A DNA stretch of 64,000 nt from Tessaracoccus aquimaris (GCF_001997345.1 NZ_CP019606.1:3348001-3412000); one strand, 5' to 3'; shown: positions 38,326 through 47,859, numbered from the stretch's first letter. Program-made: numbers and translations. Notes: generated by a model from the sequence alone, not told the origin.

Positions 38326-38449
38326 GTTCTTTTCCACAACTTCCCGGTTACCTGAAAATGTGTCGGCACGCTGGCCCAGAATCTCAGGTACCACGAGGTG
38401 AGTCGGCCAAACGGCTCACCGAAGTCCGATCATCGGAAGGCAGATAGAC

Positions 38450-38992
38450 ATGGCAGGCGAGACACCCATCACGCTCATCGGCAACCTGACCGCCGATCCT
38501 GAGCTTCGCTTCACGCCCAACGGGGCCGCTGTCGCGAACTTCACGGTCGCTTCGACCCCCCGCACGTTCGATCGTCAGACGAACGAGTGGAAGGACGGCG
38601 ATGCCATGTTCCTCAACTGCTCGGTGTGGCGCCAGTACGCCGAGAACGTTGCCGAGTCCCTCACCAAGGGGTCTCGCGTCATCGTCTCGGGCCGGCTGAA
38701 GTCGCGCAGCTACGAAACCCGCGAGGGCGAGAAGCGCACCGTGTTTGAGGTCGACGTCGACGAGGTCGGTCCCGCCCTGCGATACGCGACCGCGAAGGTC
38801 ACCCGCACCACGGGTGGCGGCGGCGGTGGCGGCTCGTGGCAGGGCAATCAGGGCGGCGGCGGTGGCAACACCAACGCCCAGCAGTCTGACCCCTGGGCCA
38901 GCTCCGGCAACGCCGGTGGCAACGCCGGCGGCAACAACCGCGGCGGAAACGATCCGTGGGCCCAGTCGCAGCCTGAAGAGCCCCCGTTCTGA
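38450..38992 (+). CDS. ssb: Single-stranded DNA-binding protein
   Basis: 180 residues. The OB fold occupies residues 1 to about 115 ([60 protein letters not shown]). A Gly/Asn/Gln-rich disordered linker follows, ending in the acidic-hydrophobic tip QPEEPPF that recruits repair and replication partners. CATCGGAAGG lies upstream of the ATG. The position between rpsF and rpsR is the classic arrangement. Confidence 0.97.
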   Translation: MAGETPITLIGNLTADPELRFTPNGAAVANFTVASTPRTFDRQTNEWKDGDAMFLNCSVWRQYAENVAESLTKGSRVIVSGRLKSRSYETREGEKRTVFEVDVDEVGPALRYATAKVTRTTGGGGGGGSWQGNQGGGGGNTNAQQSDPWASSGNAGGNAGGNNRGGNDPWAQSQPEEPPF

Positions 38993-39089
38993 TACAACCG
39001 CTTATCTAGCCCGCTCGGGCTAGCTGGCACATTCCGTCGAGAGACGGGCTTTCAGGGCACCACGCCCCCTAGCAAAGGAGAGCACCACA

Positions 39090-39329
39090 ATGGCCGGTCC
39101 ACAGCGCAAGCCTGTGAACAAGAAGAAGCTCATGCCGGTGAAGACGACTCGCGTCGCCAACATCGACTACAAGGACACCAACACGCTCAAGAAGTTCATC
39201 TCCGAGCGTGGCAAGATTCGCGCCCGCCGCGTCACTGGACTCTCGGTCCAGGACCAGCGCAAGGTCGCCATCGCCGTCAAGAACGCGCGCGAGGTTGCCC
39301 TGCTGCCGTACGCGTCGACCGCTCGCTGA
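39090..39329 (+). CDS. rpsR: 30S ribosomal protein S18
   Basis: 79 residues. [27 protein letters not shown] and the [19 protein letters not shown] ending are S18 hallmarks. No CxxC zinc ligands are seen in the N-terminal part, so it is the zinc-free form. AAAGGAGAGC precedes the ATG. It pairs with S6 in the small subunit. Confidence 0.98.
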   Translation: MAGPQRKPVNKKKLMPVKTTRVANIDYKDTNTLKKFISERGKIRARRVTGLSVQDQRKVAIAVKNAREVALLPYASTAR

Positions 39330-39346
39330 TCTGGAAGGGAAGAAAT

Positions 39347-39793
39347 ATGAAGCTCATCCTGACTGGCACGGTTGACAAGCTCGGCATCGCCGGCGACATC
39401 GTCGATGTGAAGGACGGCTACGGCCGTAACTTCCTGCTGCCCCAGGGCAAGGCGATCCGCTGGACCCGCGGTAACGAGAAGCAGATCGACGGCATCAAGC
39501 GTGCCCGCGACGCCCGCGAGGTTCGCGGCGTCGAGCACGCGCAGGAGATCCGCTCGCAGCTCGAGGGCCTGAAGATCGAGATCCCCGCCCGCGTCTCCGA
39601 GCAGGGTCACCTGTTCGGTGCCGTCACCTCAAGCGACCTCGCTGTCGCGGTGAAGAAGGCCGGCGGTCCCACGATCGACAAGCGCTCGGTCTCGTTCGCG
39701 AAGCCGGTGAAGACTGTCGGAACCCACGCCGCCAACATCAAGTTGCACGGCGCGGTGTCTGCTCACGTCCCGTTCGAGGTCGTCGCTCAGTGA
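39347..39793 (+). CDS. rplI: 50S ribosomal protein L9
   Basis: 148 residues: MKLILTGTVDKLGIAGDIVDVKDGYGRNFLLPQGKA is the rRNA-binding N-terminal domain, followed by the long connecting helix and the C-terminal domain with LFGAVTSSDLA and GTHAANIKLHGAVSAHV. It is last gene of the operon; a strong terminator follows. The gene dnaB, often next in actinobacteria, is absent here. Confidence 0.98.
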   Translation: MKLILTGTVDKLGIAGDIVDVKDGYGRNFLLPQGKAIRWTRGNEKQIDGIKRARDAREVRGVEHAQEIRSQLEGLKIEIPARVSEQGHLFGAVTSSDLAVAVKKAGGPTIDKRSVSFAKPVKTVGTHAANIKLHGAVSAHVPFEVVAQ

Positions 39794-39815
39794 TCTGAGA
39801 GACCTTCGACGCAGC

Positions 39816-39843
39816 AAGACCCCGGCCGATCGGCCGGGGTCTT
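39816..39843 (+). terminator. Terminator of the rpsF-rplI operon
   Basis: A 13-bp perfect stem (AAGACCCCGGCCG and its complement) around a two-base centre, followed by a CTTCG stretch, 23 bases after the rplI stop. Confidence 0.88.
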
Positions 39844-39958
39844 CGCATTCCCACTGGATGTGCGCTCGACGTGGCGCGACCGGGGTGGCGTCGAATCACC
39901 GTCGACGGACGACCAGGGTCTGAGGCACGCTGAGCCGCGAGCCGGGCACACTGGAGCA

Positions 39959-40972
39959 ATGAACGAGAGCAGCGAGACCACCCGTCACCGAGTCGTCCTC
40001 AAGGGCATCTCCAGCAGGGCATGGGAGCACCCCGCCGACCGGGGAGCGCTCGTCGCCCTCCGCAAGCTGCAGGGTTTCGACACCATCTTGCGCAAGTTCT
40101 CCGCGTTCATGAACGAACGCGCCATCAAGATGCAGCTCCTCGGCTCCGCGGTGCGCGTCAGCGACCGCCAGTTCCCCCGACTGCAGCGCCTGCATGCTGA
40201 GGCGGCGACCACTCTCGATGCCCCTGAGCTCCCCGAGCTGTACGTGATCGCCTCTCCCGTGTTCAACGCCATGACCATCGGCATCGACACCCCGAAGATC
40301 GTCGTGAACTCGGCCCTCGTCGACCTGCTCGACGACGAGGAACTGCGCTTCGTCCTCGGCCATGAACTCGGCCACGCGCTCAGCGGTCACGCCCTCTACC
40401 GCACGCTGCTGCAATACATCCTGATGTTCGGCATGACGCTGACCAGCGTCCCGTTCGGCGGCATCGGCCTGATCGCGCTGCGTTCCGCGCTCAGTGAATG
40501 GTCGCGAAAGTCGGAACTCTCCTCCGATCGCGCCGGGCTCTTGGCCACCCAGGACGTGCAGGCCGCGATCCGCGTCAACATGAAGCTCGCCTCGGGCGGC
40601 CACCTCGAGGACCTCGACCAGACCGAGTTCCTGGCGCAGGCCCGCGACTACCAGGACACCGACGACCTGCGCGACTCCATCGCGAAGCTGCTGCTCGTCG
40701 ACGGAACGACACACCCCATGAACGTCGTGCGGGCAAGCGAGATCCGCCGCTGGGTGGACTCCGGCGCCTACGCAGACATCCTGGGCGGCAACTACCCGCG
40801 GCGCGCGGGCGACAAGGACGCCAAGATCTCGGCGGAGGCAAGCGCGGCAGCGGAGGCCTATTCCAAGGATTTCAACGAGAGCGATGACGCCCTCGCGAAG
40901 CTCGCCAAGGACGTCGGCGGCGGCATCAGCGACCTCGGCAAGTGGGTCTCCGGCAAGGTGCGAGGCGAGTAG
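39959..40972 (+). CDS. M48-family zinc metallopeptidase
   Basis: 337 residues. FVLGHELGHALSGH carries HExxH at 135-139, and the third zinc ligand Glu186 sits in KSELSSDRAG with Asp190, the M48 pattern. Two hydrophobic stretches around 150-175 suggest membrane association between the zinc helix and the third ligand. The C-terminal about 80 residues are Ala/Lys/Glu-rich and probably extended. Related to HtpX/YcaL-like proteases, which degrade damaged membrane or secreted proteins. Its -10-like CACACT lies 6 nt before the ATG. Confidence 0.87.
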   Translation: MNESSETTRHRVVLKGISSRAWEHPADRGALVALRKLQGFDTILRKFSAFMNERAIKMQLLGSAVRVSDRQFPRLQRLHAEAATTLDAPELPELYVIASPVFNAMTIGIDTPKIVVNSALVDLLDDEELRFVLGHELGHALSGHALYRTLLQYILMFGMTLTSVPFGGIGLIALRSALSEWSRKSELSSDRAGLLATQDVQAAIRVNMKLASGGHLEDLDQTEFLAQARDYQDTDDLRDSIAKLLLVDGTTHPMNVVRASEIRRWVDSGAYADILGGNYPRRAGDKDAKISAEASAAAEAYSKDFNESDDALAKLAKDVGGGISDLGKWVSGKVRGE

Positions 40973-40975
40973 CCC

Positions 40976-41338
40976 TCACGCCTCTTCGATCAGGGTGAGC
41001 TGCGTGCCATCCTGGTCGACGAGGTACCCGATCCTCAGCCCTGAAGCTTCGACGCGCGGCTCGTGCAGTCGTGGGAACCCGACGGTGGCGACGGGAACCG
41101 CGGCGTTGCGGATCGCGCCCCACAGTTCGTCGAGGTCCGCCACGCGGACCGTGCACTGGAATCCGCTGCTGTACGGGTCGACGTCGACGTGCAGGAAGAA
41201 CTCCAGGCCGAGCGGCCCGCGCTGCAGGATCAGCCAGCGGCCGTCGCGGTACTGCTCGACGAACCCGAACGACCCGTAGAAGACTGCCGTTCGGTCGAGA
41301 TCCCGCGAGGGCAGGTTCGGGACTGTGCGATCGGCCAT
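40976..41338 (-). CDS. VOC-family protein, bleomycin-resistance-like
   Basis: 120 residues. NLPSRDLDRTAVFYGSFGFVEQYRDGRWLILQRGPLGLEFFLH resembles the bleomycin-binding proteins of the VOC superfamily; later VRVADLDELW and LVDQDGTQLTLIEE complete two beta-alpha-beta modules. In resistance proteins the dimer traps the drug. No proof of that here, since the fold is used by many enzymes. The start ATG 41338 has TAGTCT 7 nt upstream. It shares an orientation with the phosphotransferase-like gene. Confidence 0.82.
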   Translation of the reverse strand: MADRTVPNLPSRDLDRTAVFYGSFGFVEQYRDGRWLILQRGPLGLEFFLHVDVDPYSSGFQCTVRVADLDELWGAIRNAAVPVATVGFPRLHEPRVEASGLRIGYLVDQDGTQLTLIEEA

Positions 41339-41345
41339 GCCACCC

Positions 41346-41351
41346 AGACTA
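41346..41351 (-). promoter_or_regulatory. Leaderless -10 box of the VOC gene (TAGTCT)
   Basis: On the minus strand TAGTCT ends 7 nt before the ATG. It overlaps the very end of the upstream phosphotransferase gene, so the VOC gene has its own promoter inside that coding end. Confidence 0.55.
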
Positions 41352-42149
41352 GGCATCCGTCGCCGATCGCGCGGGTGGGTCAGCGGTCGCGTCAGAGGAA
41401 GCGGGGGTGGCAAGGGCGGCCGCCCAGCGCGCGCTGTGCGTCTCGACGTAACGCAGGGCAGCCGACCAGTGTGCTCCGTGACCGGAGAGGTACATCGAGG
41501 CCCATGGCTCGCGACCGTCGCGATGGGACGACTTCAGGAGGTCGAGCATCGCCGCTGTCCGGGCGGTCATCGCCTGTGGGAGTGCCTCCCGGAGTTCGGG
41601 GTCGGCGCCATAGCCGTCGACGAACGCGGTCAGCCGGGCGGCCGCGACCTCCGGTGGAGTCGTGGCGTCGTTCAGCGTGAACGCTTGGGCGGCGTAGGCG
41701 AGGTCCCAGAGCCGGGTGCTTGGCGCGGAGGCGTCCCAGTCGATGAACACCCACCGGTCGCCGACGATCAGGTTCCAGGGTGCGAGGTCGTTGTGGCAGA
41801 CCAGATCGGCGCCGGGCGCGGGGATCGCCGTCTCCCACACGGCATCCGCTGGCGGGACGAATCCGACGCTCGCGTCGTGGATCCGGCGGACCATCGAACC
41901 GACCCGTCGCAGGTCCGCGTGGGAGAGGGGGTCGACGTCCATCGCGCTCGGGCCGATCACGAACTCCTGCACGGAGCGGCCACGATCGTCGCGCCCCATC
42001 GGCTTGGGAGCATCGACACCTGCGGCTCGGAGGCCCTCGACATACGCGGTGACGCTCGGCGTCGCGGGGGTCCACGGCTTGCGCACCGTGTCCCCGGCGC
42101 GGACCACGGCGTCGGTCGCGTTGCCCCCGGTCAGCGCCTGCTCGTCCAC
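41349..42149 (-). CDS. Aminoglycoside phosphotransferase-family protein
   Basis: 266 residues. The APH/choline kinase fold is shown by VCHNDLAPWNLIV (the HxDxxxxN catalytic loop), then VFIDWDASAPSTRLWDLAY (the metal-binding Asp). The N-terminal lobe is short (GDTVRKPWTPATPSVTAYVEGL). Substrate is unknown; many such chromosomal proteins are not resistance enzymes. The start is a GTG at 42149, with TAGACT 7 nt upstream; the longer open frame before it is repeat DNA. Confidence 0.82.
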   Translation of the reverse strand: MDEQALTGGNATDAVVRAGDTVRKPWTPATPSVTAYVEGLRAAGVDAPKPMGRDDRGRSVQEFVIGPSAMDVDPLSHADLRRVGSMVRRIHDASVGFVPPADAVWETAIPAPGADLVCHNDLAPWNLIVGDRWVFIDWDASAPSTRLWDLAYAAQAFTLNDATTPPEVAAARLTAFVDGYGADPELREALPQAMTARTAAMLDLLKSSHRDGREPWASMYLSGHGAHWSAALRYVETHSARWAAALATPASSDATADPPARSATDA

Positions 42150-42156
42150 GCGCCCA

Positions 42157-42162
42157 AGTCTA
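42157..42162 (-). promoter_or_regulatory. Leaderless -10 box of the phosphotransferase-like gene (TAGACT)
   Basis: On the minus strand TAGACT ends 7 nt before the GTG start, so leaderless initiation here uses GTG. Confidence 0.55.
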
Positions 42163-42164
42163 GG

Positions 42165-43440
42165 CAGCGACGCTGCTGGTTGAGCCAGCCGCGGCGACGG
42201 AGTCGCCCGTGGGCTGTGTCGAAACCCTCGTGGGGTGCTCGGGGACTCGTTCCCCGAGCTTGTCGAGGTCCGCTGGTTGAGCCAGCCGCGGCGACGGAGT
42301 CGCCCGTGGGCTGTGTCGAAACCCTCGTGAGGTGCGCGGGGACTCGTTCCCCGAGCCTGTCGAGAGGCTGGCCGCTGCTGGTGGTTGCGGACCTTTCGAC
42401 TCGGCCGCGCGACTTCGTCGGCGGGCCGGCTCAAGGAACGATGGGTCCCGCGGGCGCGCCGGGGCGTCGGGAGGCGTGCGCAGGGGACTGGCGGTGGCTG
42501 TTCCCCGAGCTTGTCGAGGGGTCCGAGAGTCGATGGCTGCCGGCCGTTGCTGGTGGTTGCGGACCTTTCGACTCGGCCGCGCGACTTCGTCGGCGGGCCG
42601 GCTCAAGGAACGATCGGCCCAGCGGGCCGCCGGAGCATCGGGAGGCGTGCGCGGGGACTCGTGTCGGTCGTTCCCCGAGCTTGTCGAGGGGTCCGAGAGT
42701 GGATCGCTGCCGGTGGGTGTGGTGGTTGCGGACCTTTCGACTCGGCCGCGCGACTTCGTCGGCGGGCCGGCTCAAGGAACGATGGGCTCCGCGGGCGCGC
42801 CGGGGCGTCGGGAAGCGTGTTCGGGGACTGGTGTCGGTCGTTCCTCGAGCTTGTCGAGGGGTCCGAGAGTGGATCGCTGCCGGTGGGTGTGGTGGTTGCG
42901 GACCTTTCGACTCGGCCGCGCGACTTCGTCGGCGGGCCGGCTCAAGGAACGATGGGCTCCGCGGGCGCGCCGGGGCGTCGGGAGGCGTGCGCGGGGACTG
43001 GTGGTGGCTGTTCCCCGAGCTTGTCGAGGGGGCCGAGAGTGGATCGCTGCCGGTGGGTGTGGTGGTTGCGGACCTTTCGACTCGGCCGCGCGACTTCGTC
43101 GGCGGGCCGGCTCAAGGAACGATGGGTCCCGCGGGCGCGCCGGGGCATCGGGAGGCGTGCGCGGGGACTGGTGTCGGTCGTTCCCCGAGCTTGTCGAGGG
43201 GTCCGAGAGTCGGCCGTGGCTGGTGGTTGCGGACCTTTCGACTCGGCCGCGCGACTTCGTCGGCGGGCCGGCTCAAGGAACGATCGGCCCAGCGGGCCGC
43301 CGGGGCATCGGGAGGCGTGCGCGGGGACTCGTGTCGGTCGTTCCCCGAGCTTGTCGAGGGGTCCGAAAGCCGACGGCCGCTGGCGCGGTCGCGGTCGCGG
43401 TCGCGGTGGAGTTTCGACTCGCCACAACCTCAACCTCAAC
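42165..43440. repeat. Tandem array of about 170-bp units with flanking REP-like elements
   Basis: Two REP-like elements at about 42175-42335 precede a tandem array. TTCCCCGAGC (TTCCTCGAGC once) recurs at 42501, 42671, 42841, 43011, 43181 and 43341: four periods of 170 bp and one of 160. Each unit also holds GCGGACCTTTCGACTCGGCC, then CGCGACTTCGTCGGCGGGCC and GGCTCAAGGAACGAT. The array is open in several frames because units keep phase only loosely. I call no gene here. Confidence 0.88.
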
Positions 43441-43450
43441 CGCCCGTGCC

Positions 43451-43867
43451 TCAGGGAACGCGCGGCCAGCCCTCCTCGCGCGCGTCGAGTTCGGCGATCC
43501 GCCGAACTCCCGCCGTCTCCCGGTAGGACAGTTCGACCAACTCCGCGATCTCCGCCCAGTCGGTGTCGTCATCGACGCAGATCCCCAGCCAGCCGTACGG
43601 CCCGATGTAGCCGGGCACGTGGACCCGCGGCTCCTCGGCCAGCGCCAGGCGCTCGTCCTCGGGGAGCAGGACGCTGACCGTCCTCGGGTTGGTCACCCAT
43701 TCCCCATCGACCTTGTAGCTCATCCCGAAGTAGGCGAACACCTTGCGGGTGAAGAACGCCGGATGCCCGACCACCAACTTCTCGCCCGCTCCGGGGAGCG
43801 CGAGGGCGATGTCGCGCAGCCTCACGAGGTCGGGGTCCAGCGGGTCGAACCGCGGGGATTCACTCAT
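43451..43867 (-). CDS. MmcQ/YjbR-family DNA-binding-like protein
   Basis: 138 residues of the YjbR fold: LRDIALALPGAGEKLVVGHPAFFTRKVFAYFG and the closing GWLGICVDDDTDWAEIAELVELSYRETA are family landmarks. These proteins have a CyaY-like fold and are often called DNA-binding, but their cellular role is not known. It ends right at the edge of the 170-bp tandem array. The last residues (REEGWPRVP) vary in the family. Confidence 0.85.
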   Translation of the reverse strand: MSESPRFDPLDPDLVRLRDIALALPGAGEKLVVGHPAFFTRKVFAYFGMSYKVDGEWVTNPRTVSVLLPEDERLALAEEPRVHVPGYIGPYGWLGICVDDDTDWAEIAELVELSYRETAGVRRIAELDAREEGWPRVP

Positions 43868-43944
43868 GCCTCATCCTGGCACGACTGGGACCATCCCCAT
43901 CGCCCGCCGTTGGAGTCCGCTGGCATGGCGCCTGCCCCAGACCC

Positions 43945-44345
43945 CGCGCACGTCACGAGGTTTCGACCGATGCCGGTCGCTTCGCGCCCCGCCATGGCTC
44001 AACCAGCAACACCCGCCATGGCTCCTGCCGCCGAGACTCCGGACACGTCATGGGGTTTCGACCGATGCCGGTCGCTCCGCGCCCGCCATGGCTTAACCAG
44101 CGGCCCGAGACTCCGGACACGTCACGGGGTTTCGACCGATGCCGGTCGCTTCGCGCCCGCCATGGCTCAACCAGCAAGGCCGATGCCGGTCGCTTCGCGC
44201 CCGCCATGGCTCAACCAGCAAGACCCGCCATGCCTCCTGCGGCCCGAGACTTCGGGCATGTCACGGGGTTTCGACCGATGCCGGTCGCTCCGCGCCCGCC
44301 ATGGCTCAACCAGACCCCATCCCTCAACCAGCAACCCGCCATGGC
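43945..44345. repeat. Repeat cluster with GTTTCGACCGATGCCGGTCG elements
   Basis: Five copies of an element running from GTTTCGACCGATGCCGGTCG through a CGCGCCCGCCATG segment to GGCTCAACCAG, in the same orientation, with spacing of 60-95 bp; one shortened copy at about 44180 has lost its first half. No gene is seen between the YjbR gene and the esterase gene. Confidence 0.8.
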
Positions 44346-44400
44346 ACGACCAGCGATCCGAGGCCCAGGCGCCGCTGACCATCCCATCCGCGTGGCCGTC

Positions 44401-44406
44401 TAGGGT
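44401..44406 (+). promoter_or_regulatory. Leaderless -10 box of the esterase operon (TAGGGT)
   Basis: TAGGGT ends 6 nt before the ATG at 44413. Confidence 0.6.
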
Positions 44407-44412
44407 TGTGCC

Positions 44413-45252
44413 ATGCGCAACTTCACCGTCGAGTTCAACCCCGAGCGGAACGTCACCCTCGAGGCGACCGTGTTCGACCTGCCGAGCCCGGACGAGCAGC
44501 CGACCTCGCTCGAGTCGCCGCGACCCGCGGTGATCATCTGCCCGGGCGGCGGGTACGAGTTCCTGTCGCAGCGCGAGGCCGACCCGGTCGCCGCGGGCTT
44601 CCTCGCCAAGGGCTTCGACACGTTCGTGCTGCGCTACTCCATCCGTGAGCACGCGATCGGCCTGAACCCCCTCATCGACGCCGCGCGCGCCGTCCGGTGG
44701 GTGCGACTGCACGCCGCAGACCTCGGCGTCGACCCCACCCGGATCGCCTTCCTCGGGTTCTCCGCTGGTGGTCACGTGTCGGGCATGATCGGCACCAGGT
44801 GGGACGAGCCGAGCCTCCACGAGGCCGAGCGCGCCGAGTACGAGGCCCTCACCGCGCGGGGCCTTGACGCCAACGTGGGCCTCCTCGACGTCAGCCCCCG
44901 ACCCGACGCGATCGTGCCCTGCTACGCCGTGTTCAACTTCGACTGGGTCGATGACCGCACCGACGAGATCTCCTTCAGCGACAGCATCGCGGCCGTCACC
45001 GACCAGACCCCGCCCACGTTCCTGTGGACGACCAACGAGGACAACGTCGTCCCTCCGACGCAGTCGCTCAGGTTCGCGACCGCCCTCTCCGACGCGGGCG
45101 TTCCCTTCGAGTACCACCACTTCGCGCGCGGCGAGCACGGCCTGTCGACGGCGACCCCGGTCGCCAACGCCGACCGCGTCTCGCTCCCGGAGAACGCGCA
45201 CGCCTGGCTCGACCTGTGCGCGTCGTGGCTGCGCGCCACGTGGGGCCGATGA
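44413..45252 (+). CDS. Alpha/beta hydrolase, acetyl-esterase-like
   Basis: 279 residues. PAVIICPGGGYEFLSQREADPVA is the oxyanion-hole region of BD-FAE/acetylxylan-esterase-like hydrolases; GFSAGGHVSG has the nucleophile Ser. The Asp is in TNEDNVVPP and the catalytic His in ARGEHGLST, so the triad is complete. No signal peptide, hence cytoplasmic. Such enzymes remove acetyl or short acyl groups from sugars. It is followed with a 4-bp overlap by a small zinc-ribbon-like gene. Confidence 0.87.
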   Translation: MRNFTVEFNPERNVTLEATVFDLPSPDEQPTSLESPRPAVIICPGGGYEFLSQREADPVAAGFLAKGFDTFVLRYSIREHAIGLNPLIDAARAVRWVRLHAADLGVDPTRIAFLGFSAGGHVSGMIGTRWDEPSLHEAERAEYEALTARGLDANVGLLDVSPRPDAIVPCYAVFNFDWVDDRTDEISFSDSIAAVTDQTPPTFLWTTNEDNVVPPTQSLRFATALSDAGVPFEYHHFARGEHGLSTATPVANADRVSLPENAHAWLDLCASWLRATWGR

Positions 45253-45425
45253 GCGCCAGGTTCCTGACCAGTTGGCCCTGCCAGGACGCCTGCGGCACCG
45301 TCGAGACCGACGAGAGGGTGGAGGGTGCGCCGGTCTACCGCTGCCCGGGCTGCGACTCGTCCTGGATCGAACTGAACGAGCGGACCGAGACCAACGGCGC
45401 CGGTCCGAAGCCCGCCGAAGACTGA
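45249..45425 (+). CDS. Small zinc-ribbon-like protein
   Basis: 58 residues, start ATGA overlapping the hydrolase stop. MSARFLTSWPCQDACGTVETDE and then YRCPGCDSSWIELNE give two cysteine pairs (CxxxC and CxxC) that could bind zinc. I know no family for it. Translational coupling to the esterase argues that it is real and perhaps acts with it. No other gene is seen between 45426 and 45732. Confidence 0.6.
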   Translation: MSARFLTSWPCQDACGTVETDERVEGAPVYRCPGCDSSWIELNERTETNGAGPKPAED

Positions 45426-45732
45426 GCCCGACCGACCGCTCGCTCCCACCGCGCGGTGGGCGCCGGACGTCGCCCACGCCCACCGCACGGCGGGCGCCAG
45501 ACGGTCGCCGTCGACCGTCTCGTCGTCGGGCGACCACAGGATCGACCGGGCCCGACGGACCGGACAACCGACCGCGCCATCTCCCGAGGACCCTCCCGGG
45601 CGCGGCAGGGTGAGCCCCCTCCTGCGGGCACTTCCGACGCCGACTGCTACCCTCACCTGGGCGCCATTAGGCATCTGACAAGGCATGAGACGCCCCTCGC
45701 ATCGAACCGGCCGACCAGAGGAGCCACCCGAA

Positions 45733-46433
45733 ATGCCAACCAACGCCCAGCGTCTCGGCTCCGTCATCGTCGGAGTCGTCCTGCTCGCGGTCGGCGCCGT
45801 GCTGCTCCTGGTCGTCGCCCAGCATCTCCCCGACGCGCTCCGCTGGCTCGGCTGGCCCTTCGTCGTGGCGGGCATCGCGAACCTGGCGCTCGTGCCGCGC
45901 TACTCCCACGAGCAGGCGCCGCACAACGACGAGTTCGTCCCCTCGACGCCGGTCGGCCGGTGCTCGGGACGCCCCAGGTCCAGCACCTCGCCACCGTGAT
46001 CGACCGGGAACTCGGCGACCTGCCGCACCGCGTCACCACCGCGCCGAACGCAGTGCGCATCTACTACGACTCGGGCACCTTCAGGCGGCCGGGATCGCAC
46101 CAGACGATCCGGTTCCGCTGGCGCACCACCCTGTTCAGCGGCGGCGACCCCAATGCCTTCAACCGCGTCGACCTCGACCGGACGCGGCGACGGAACAAGC
46201 AGAGAGTCAGGGTCGGAAGCGCCGTCGGGGGTAGCTTCCAGGCGACCATCGGAGCCGACGGAGTGGAGGTGAAGACGCTCAACAGGAGCGTGTTCTCGCA
46301 GGCGATCAACCGGGCACTGGCCGAGTCGGGCACCCGCACCGTCGTGCCGACGCTCGCCATCGTCGGCATCGTCAACGCCGTGTTCGGCGTGGTGATCGCC
46401 GTGGGGGCCACCGTCTCGGCCCTGAGCATTTAG
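45733..46433 (+). pseudogene. Membrane protein of unknown function, with one apparent frameshift
   Basis: The N-terminal part has two hydrophobic helices (LGSVIVGVVLLAVGAVLLLVV, LGWPFVVAGIANLALV). The second frame continues TPQVQHLATVIDRELGD, then a soluble part (VRIYYDSGTFRRPG, RWRTTLFSGGDPN, ADGVEVKTLNRSVFSQAIN) and two last helices. The frames meet at GGCCGG, 45955-45960; one added base gives 702 nt, 233 residues. I do not recognise the family. Confidence 0.6.
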
Positions 46434-46440
46434 GGCGCCG

Positions 46441-47814
46441 TCAGCACTCGATGAAGGCGACCGCGAGGCCGCCCTCCGAGGTCTCCTTGTACTTGCTCAG
46501 CATGTCGCGGCCCGTGTCCCGCATGGTGCGGATCGCCTGATCGAGCGTCACCCGGTGCGTCCCGTCGCCGTTGAGCGCCAGTTGCGCCGCGTTGATGGCC
46601 TTCACGGCCGCCATCGCGTTGCGCTCGATGCACGGCACCTGCACGAGCCCGCCGATCGGGTCGCACGTCAGGCCAAGGTTGTGTTCCAGCCCGATCTCCG
46701 CCGCGTTCTCGACCTGCGCGGGCGTGCCTCCCAGCACCTGAGCGAGGCCGGCGGCCGCCATCGCGCACGCCGAGCCGACCTCACCCTGGCAGCCGACCTC
46801 GGCCCCGGAGATCGAGGCGTTCTGCTTCAGCAGCACCCCGACGGCGGTCGCGGCGAGCAGGAAGTCGACGACATCGTCGTCGGTCGGGTCTTCCGCGAAG
46901 TCCATGTAGTAGTGCAGCACCGCGGGAATCACGCCCGCCGCCCCGTTCGTGGGGGCGGTGACGACGCGCCCGCCGCCCGCGTTCTCCTCGTTGACGGCGA
47001 GCGCGTACAGGTTGACCCACTCCATCGCCGAGAACGTCGCGGTGATCAGGTTCGGCCTGGCGTCCCGCGTGAGCCTACGGAGCAGGTCGGGGGCGCGACG
47101 CGGCACATGCAGCCCGCCAGGGAGGATTCCCTCCTGCTTCACGCCACGGTCCACGCAGGCCTCCATGACCTTCCAGATCCTGACCAGCGCGGCCCGCGTC
47201 TCATCCTCGGTGCGGTATGCGGCCTCGTTGTGCAGGATCACCTGGGCGATGCTCAGCCCCTCCTGCTGGGCGATCCGCAACAGTTCCTCGGCCGAGGAGA
47301 ACGGATGCGCGACGGCGACCTCGCTCACCCCGGTCTCCCCGCGGGCCGCCTCCTCCTCGTCGACGACGAAGCCGCCGCCGATGGAGTAGTAGCGATCCAT
47401 GTGGACCACGTCACCGTGCTTGTCGTAGGCGGTGACGTCGAGCGCGTTGGGATGGCGGGGGAGCGCCTCGCGGTGGAAGGTCAGGTCGGTGGCCCAGTCG
47501 AACGGGATGGGCTTTCGGCGCGCCAGCACCAGTCGACCCTCACGTCCGACCGCATCCACGGCCGCCGCATAGTCGTCCGGGTCGGTCGCCTCAGGAAGGA
47601 AGCCCATCAACCCGCCGACGATCGCCTTGTCGGTCCCGTGCCCGACGCCGGTCGCCGCGAGCGAGCCGTACAGGTCGATGTGCACGCGGGCGACGTCCTC
47701 GAGACGGTGCGCGATGGCGTCGGAGAACAGCGCCCCAGCCCGCATCGGCCCCATGGTGTGGGACGACGAGGGCCCGATCCCGATCTTGAACAGATCGAGC
47801 GCGCTGATGGACAT
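46441..47814 (-). CDS. sdaA: L-serine ammonia-lyase (iron-sulfur type)
   Basis: 457 residues, single-chain form with beta and alpha domains. [22 protein letters not shown] opens the beta domain. The alpha domain has [39 protein letters not shown] and [21 protein letters not shown], which include the cysteines that hold the 4Fe-4S cluster. It converts L-serine to pyruvate and ammonia. GGAGG lies 6 nt before ATG 47814. Pyruvate made here can enter the ppdK or Pta-AckA routes, but the genes are not linked in an operon. Confidence 0.95.
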   Translation of the reverse strand: MSISALDLFKIGIGPSSSHTMGPMRAGALFSDAIAHRLEDVARVHIDLYGSLAATGVGHGTDKAIVGGLMGFLPEATDPDDYAAAVDAVGREGRLVLARRKPIPFDWATDLTFHREALPRHPNALDVTAYDKHGDVVHMDRYYSIGGGFVVDEEEAARGETGVSEVAVAHPFSSAEELLRIAQQEGLSIAQVILHNEAAYRTEDETRAALVRIWKVMEACVDRGVKQEGILPGGLHVPRRAPDLLRRLTRDARPNLITATFSAMEWVNLYALAVNEENAGGGRVVTAPTNGAAGVIPAVLHYYMDFAEDPTDDDVVDFLLAATAVGVLLKQNASISGAEVGCQGEVGSACAMAAAGLAQVLGGTPAQVENAAEIGLEHNLGLTCDPIGGLVQVPCIERNAMAAVKAINAAQLALNGDGTHRVTLDQAIRTMRDTGRDMLSKYKETSEGGLAVAFIEC

Positions 47815-47859
47815 GGACGCCTCCGTTGGTCGACTGATCACGAATCTAGCCCAACGCGG

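Noticed and set aside
41325..44533. Two 733-codon open frames across the tandem array at 42-44 kb
   Set aside because: They pass through 170-bp repeats and antisense to the phosphotransferase and YjbR genes. The predicted proteins are only repeats with no conserved domain.
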